Assembly: GCA_003455655.1 (NCBI GenBank)
Contig: DMQP01000149.1
Coordinates: forward strand, 1 to 6,292
Source: Treponema sp.
GTDB lineage: Bacteria; Spirochaetota; Spirochaetia; Treponematales; Treponemataceae
Length of the DNA: 6,292 nt
Direction of reading: 5' to 3'
The notes below the pieces were generated by a model. It worked only from the letters and a program-made list of their open reading frames with translations. It was not told the origin of the DNA and ran no database searches. A program made the position numbers and the translations under genes. Position 1 is the first letter of the stretch. Every line of letters starts with the position of its first letter. Shown one piece after another: positions 6,254-6,292 of this stretch.

Positions 6254-6275
6254 ATAAGGTCACGGAGGGGGAAAG

Positions 6276-6292
6276 GTGACGCCGGAACATCT
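6276..6292 (+). CDS. Possible start of next gene, cut by the window edge
   Basis: A GTG codon at 6276-6278 follows GGAGG (6264-6268) with a 7-nt gap, an ideal spacing, and a candidate promoter ends about 23 nt upstream. Only five full codons (V-T-P-E-H) are visible, so no product can be proposed. The stretch could instead belong to a structured RNA leader. Confidence 0.4.

Overview
The window reads as chromosomal DNA of a host-associated spirochaete, most likely a Treponema. This is inferred from protein character. There is an OmpA-domain protein with the three-part layout I recall for T. pallidum Tp0624, two lipoproteins with spirochaete-type signal peptides, and a moderately AT-rich composition. 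No tRNA, rRNA, CRISPR array, insertion sequence or phage gene is visible. Five complete genes fill almost all of the window, and the start of a sixth probably lies at the right edge.

Left half, minus strand, in order of transcription: a lipoprotein with TPR-like helices (3731 to 2691), a secreted MltD-type lytic transglycosylase with one LysM domain (2694 to 1510), and a periplasmic OmpA-domain protein (1494 to 43). The first two genes overlap by the four bases GTGA. The Shine-Dalgarno sequence of the third overlaps the stop codon of the second. This is a tightly coupled three-gene operon.

Right half, plus strand: a six-helix membrane protein (3827-4438) built from three copies of one hairpin module, then a 590-residue TPR lipoprotein (4435-6207), again with a GTGA overlap. 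After it, 6208-6292 carries a candidate promoter, a strong Shine-Dalgarno sequence and a GTG codon, probably the start of the next gene.

The two operons diverge from a 95-bp gap (3732-3826). Each has a recognisable sigma-70-type promoter with a 17-bp spacer, placed so that transcription should begin at or one base before the ATG. No Shine-Dalgarno sequence lies in front of either ATG. Both operons may therefore start with leaderless mRNA.

Functionally the window looks like a cell-envelope locus. A peptidoglycan-cleaving enzyme sits beside a protein with a diverged peptidoglycan-binding fold and a lipoprotein that could act as scaffold, facing a membrane protein and a second TPR lipoprotein. 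The OmpA-type domain has alanine where the usual diaminopimelate-contacting aspartate stands, which fits treponemal peptidoglycan that uses ornithine. I see no wholly new system here. The most unusual points are the paired leaderless promoters, the altered OmpA ligand site and the triplicated membrane module.
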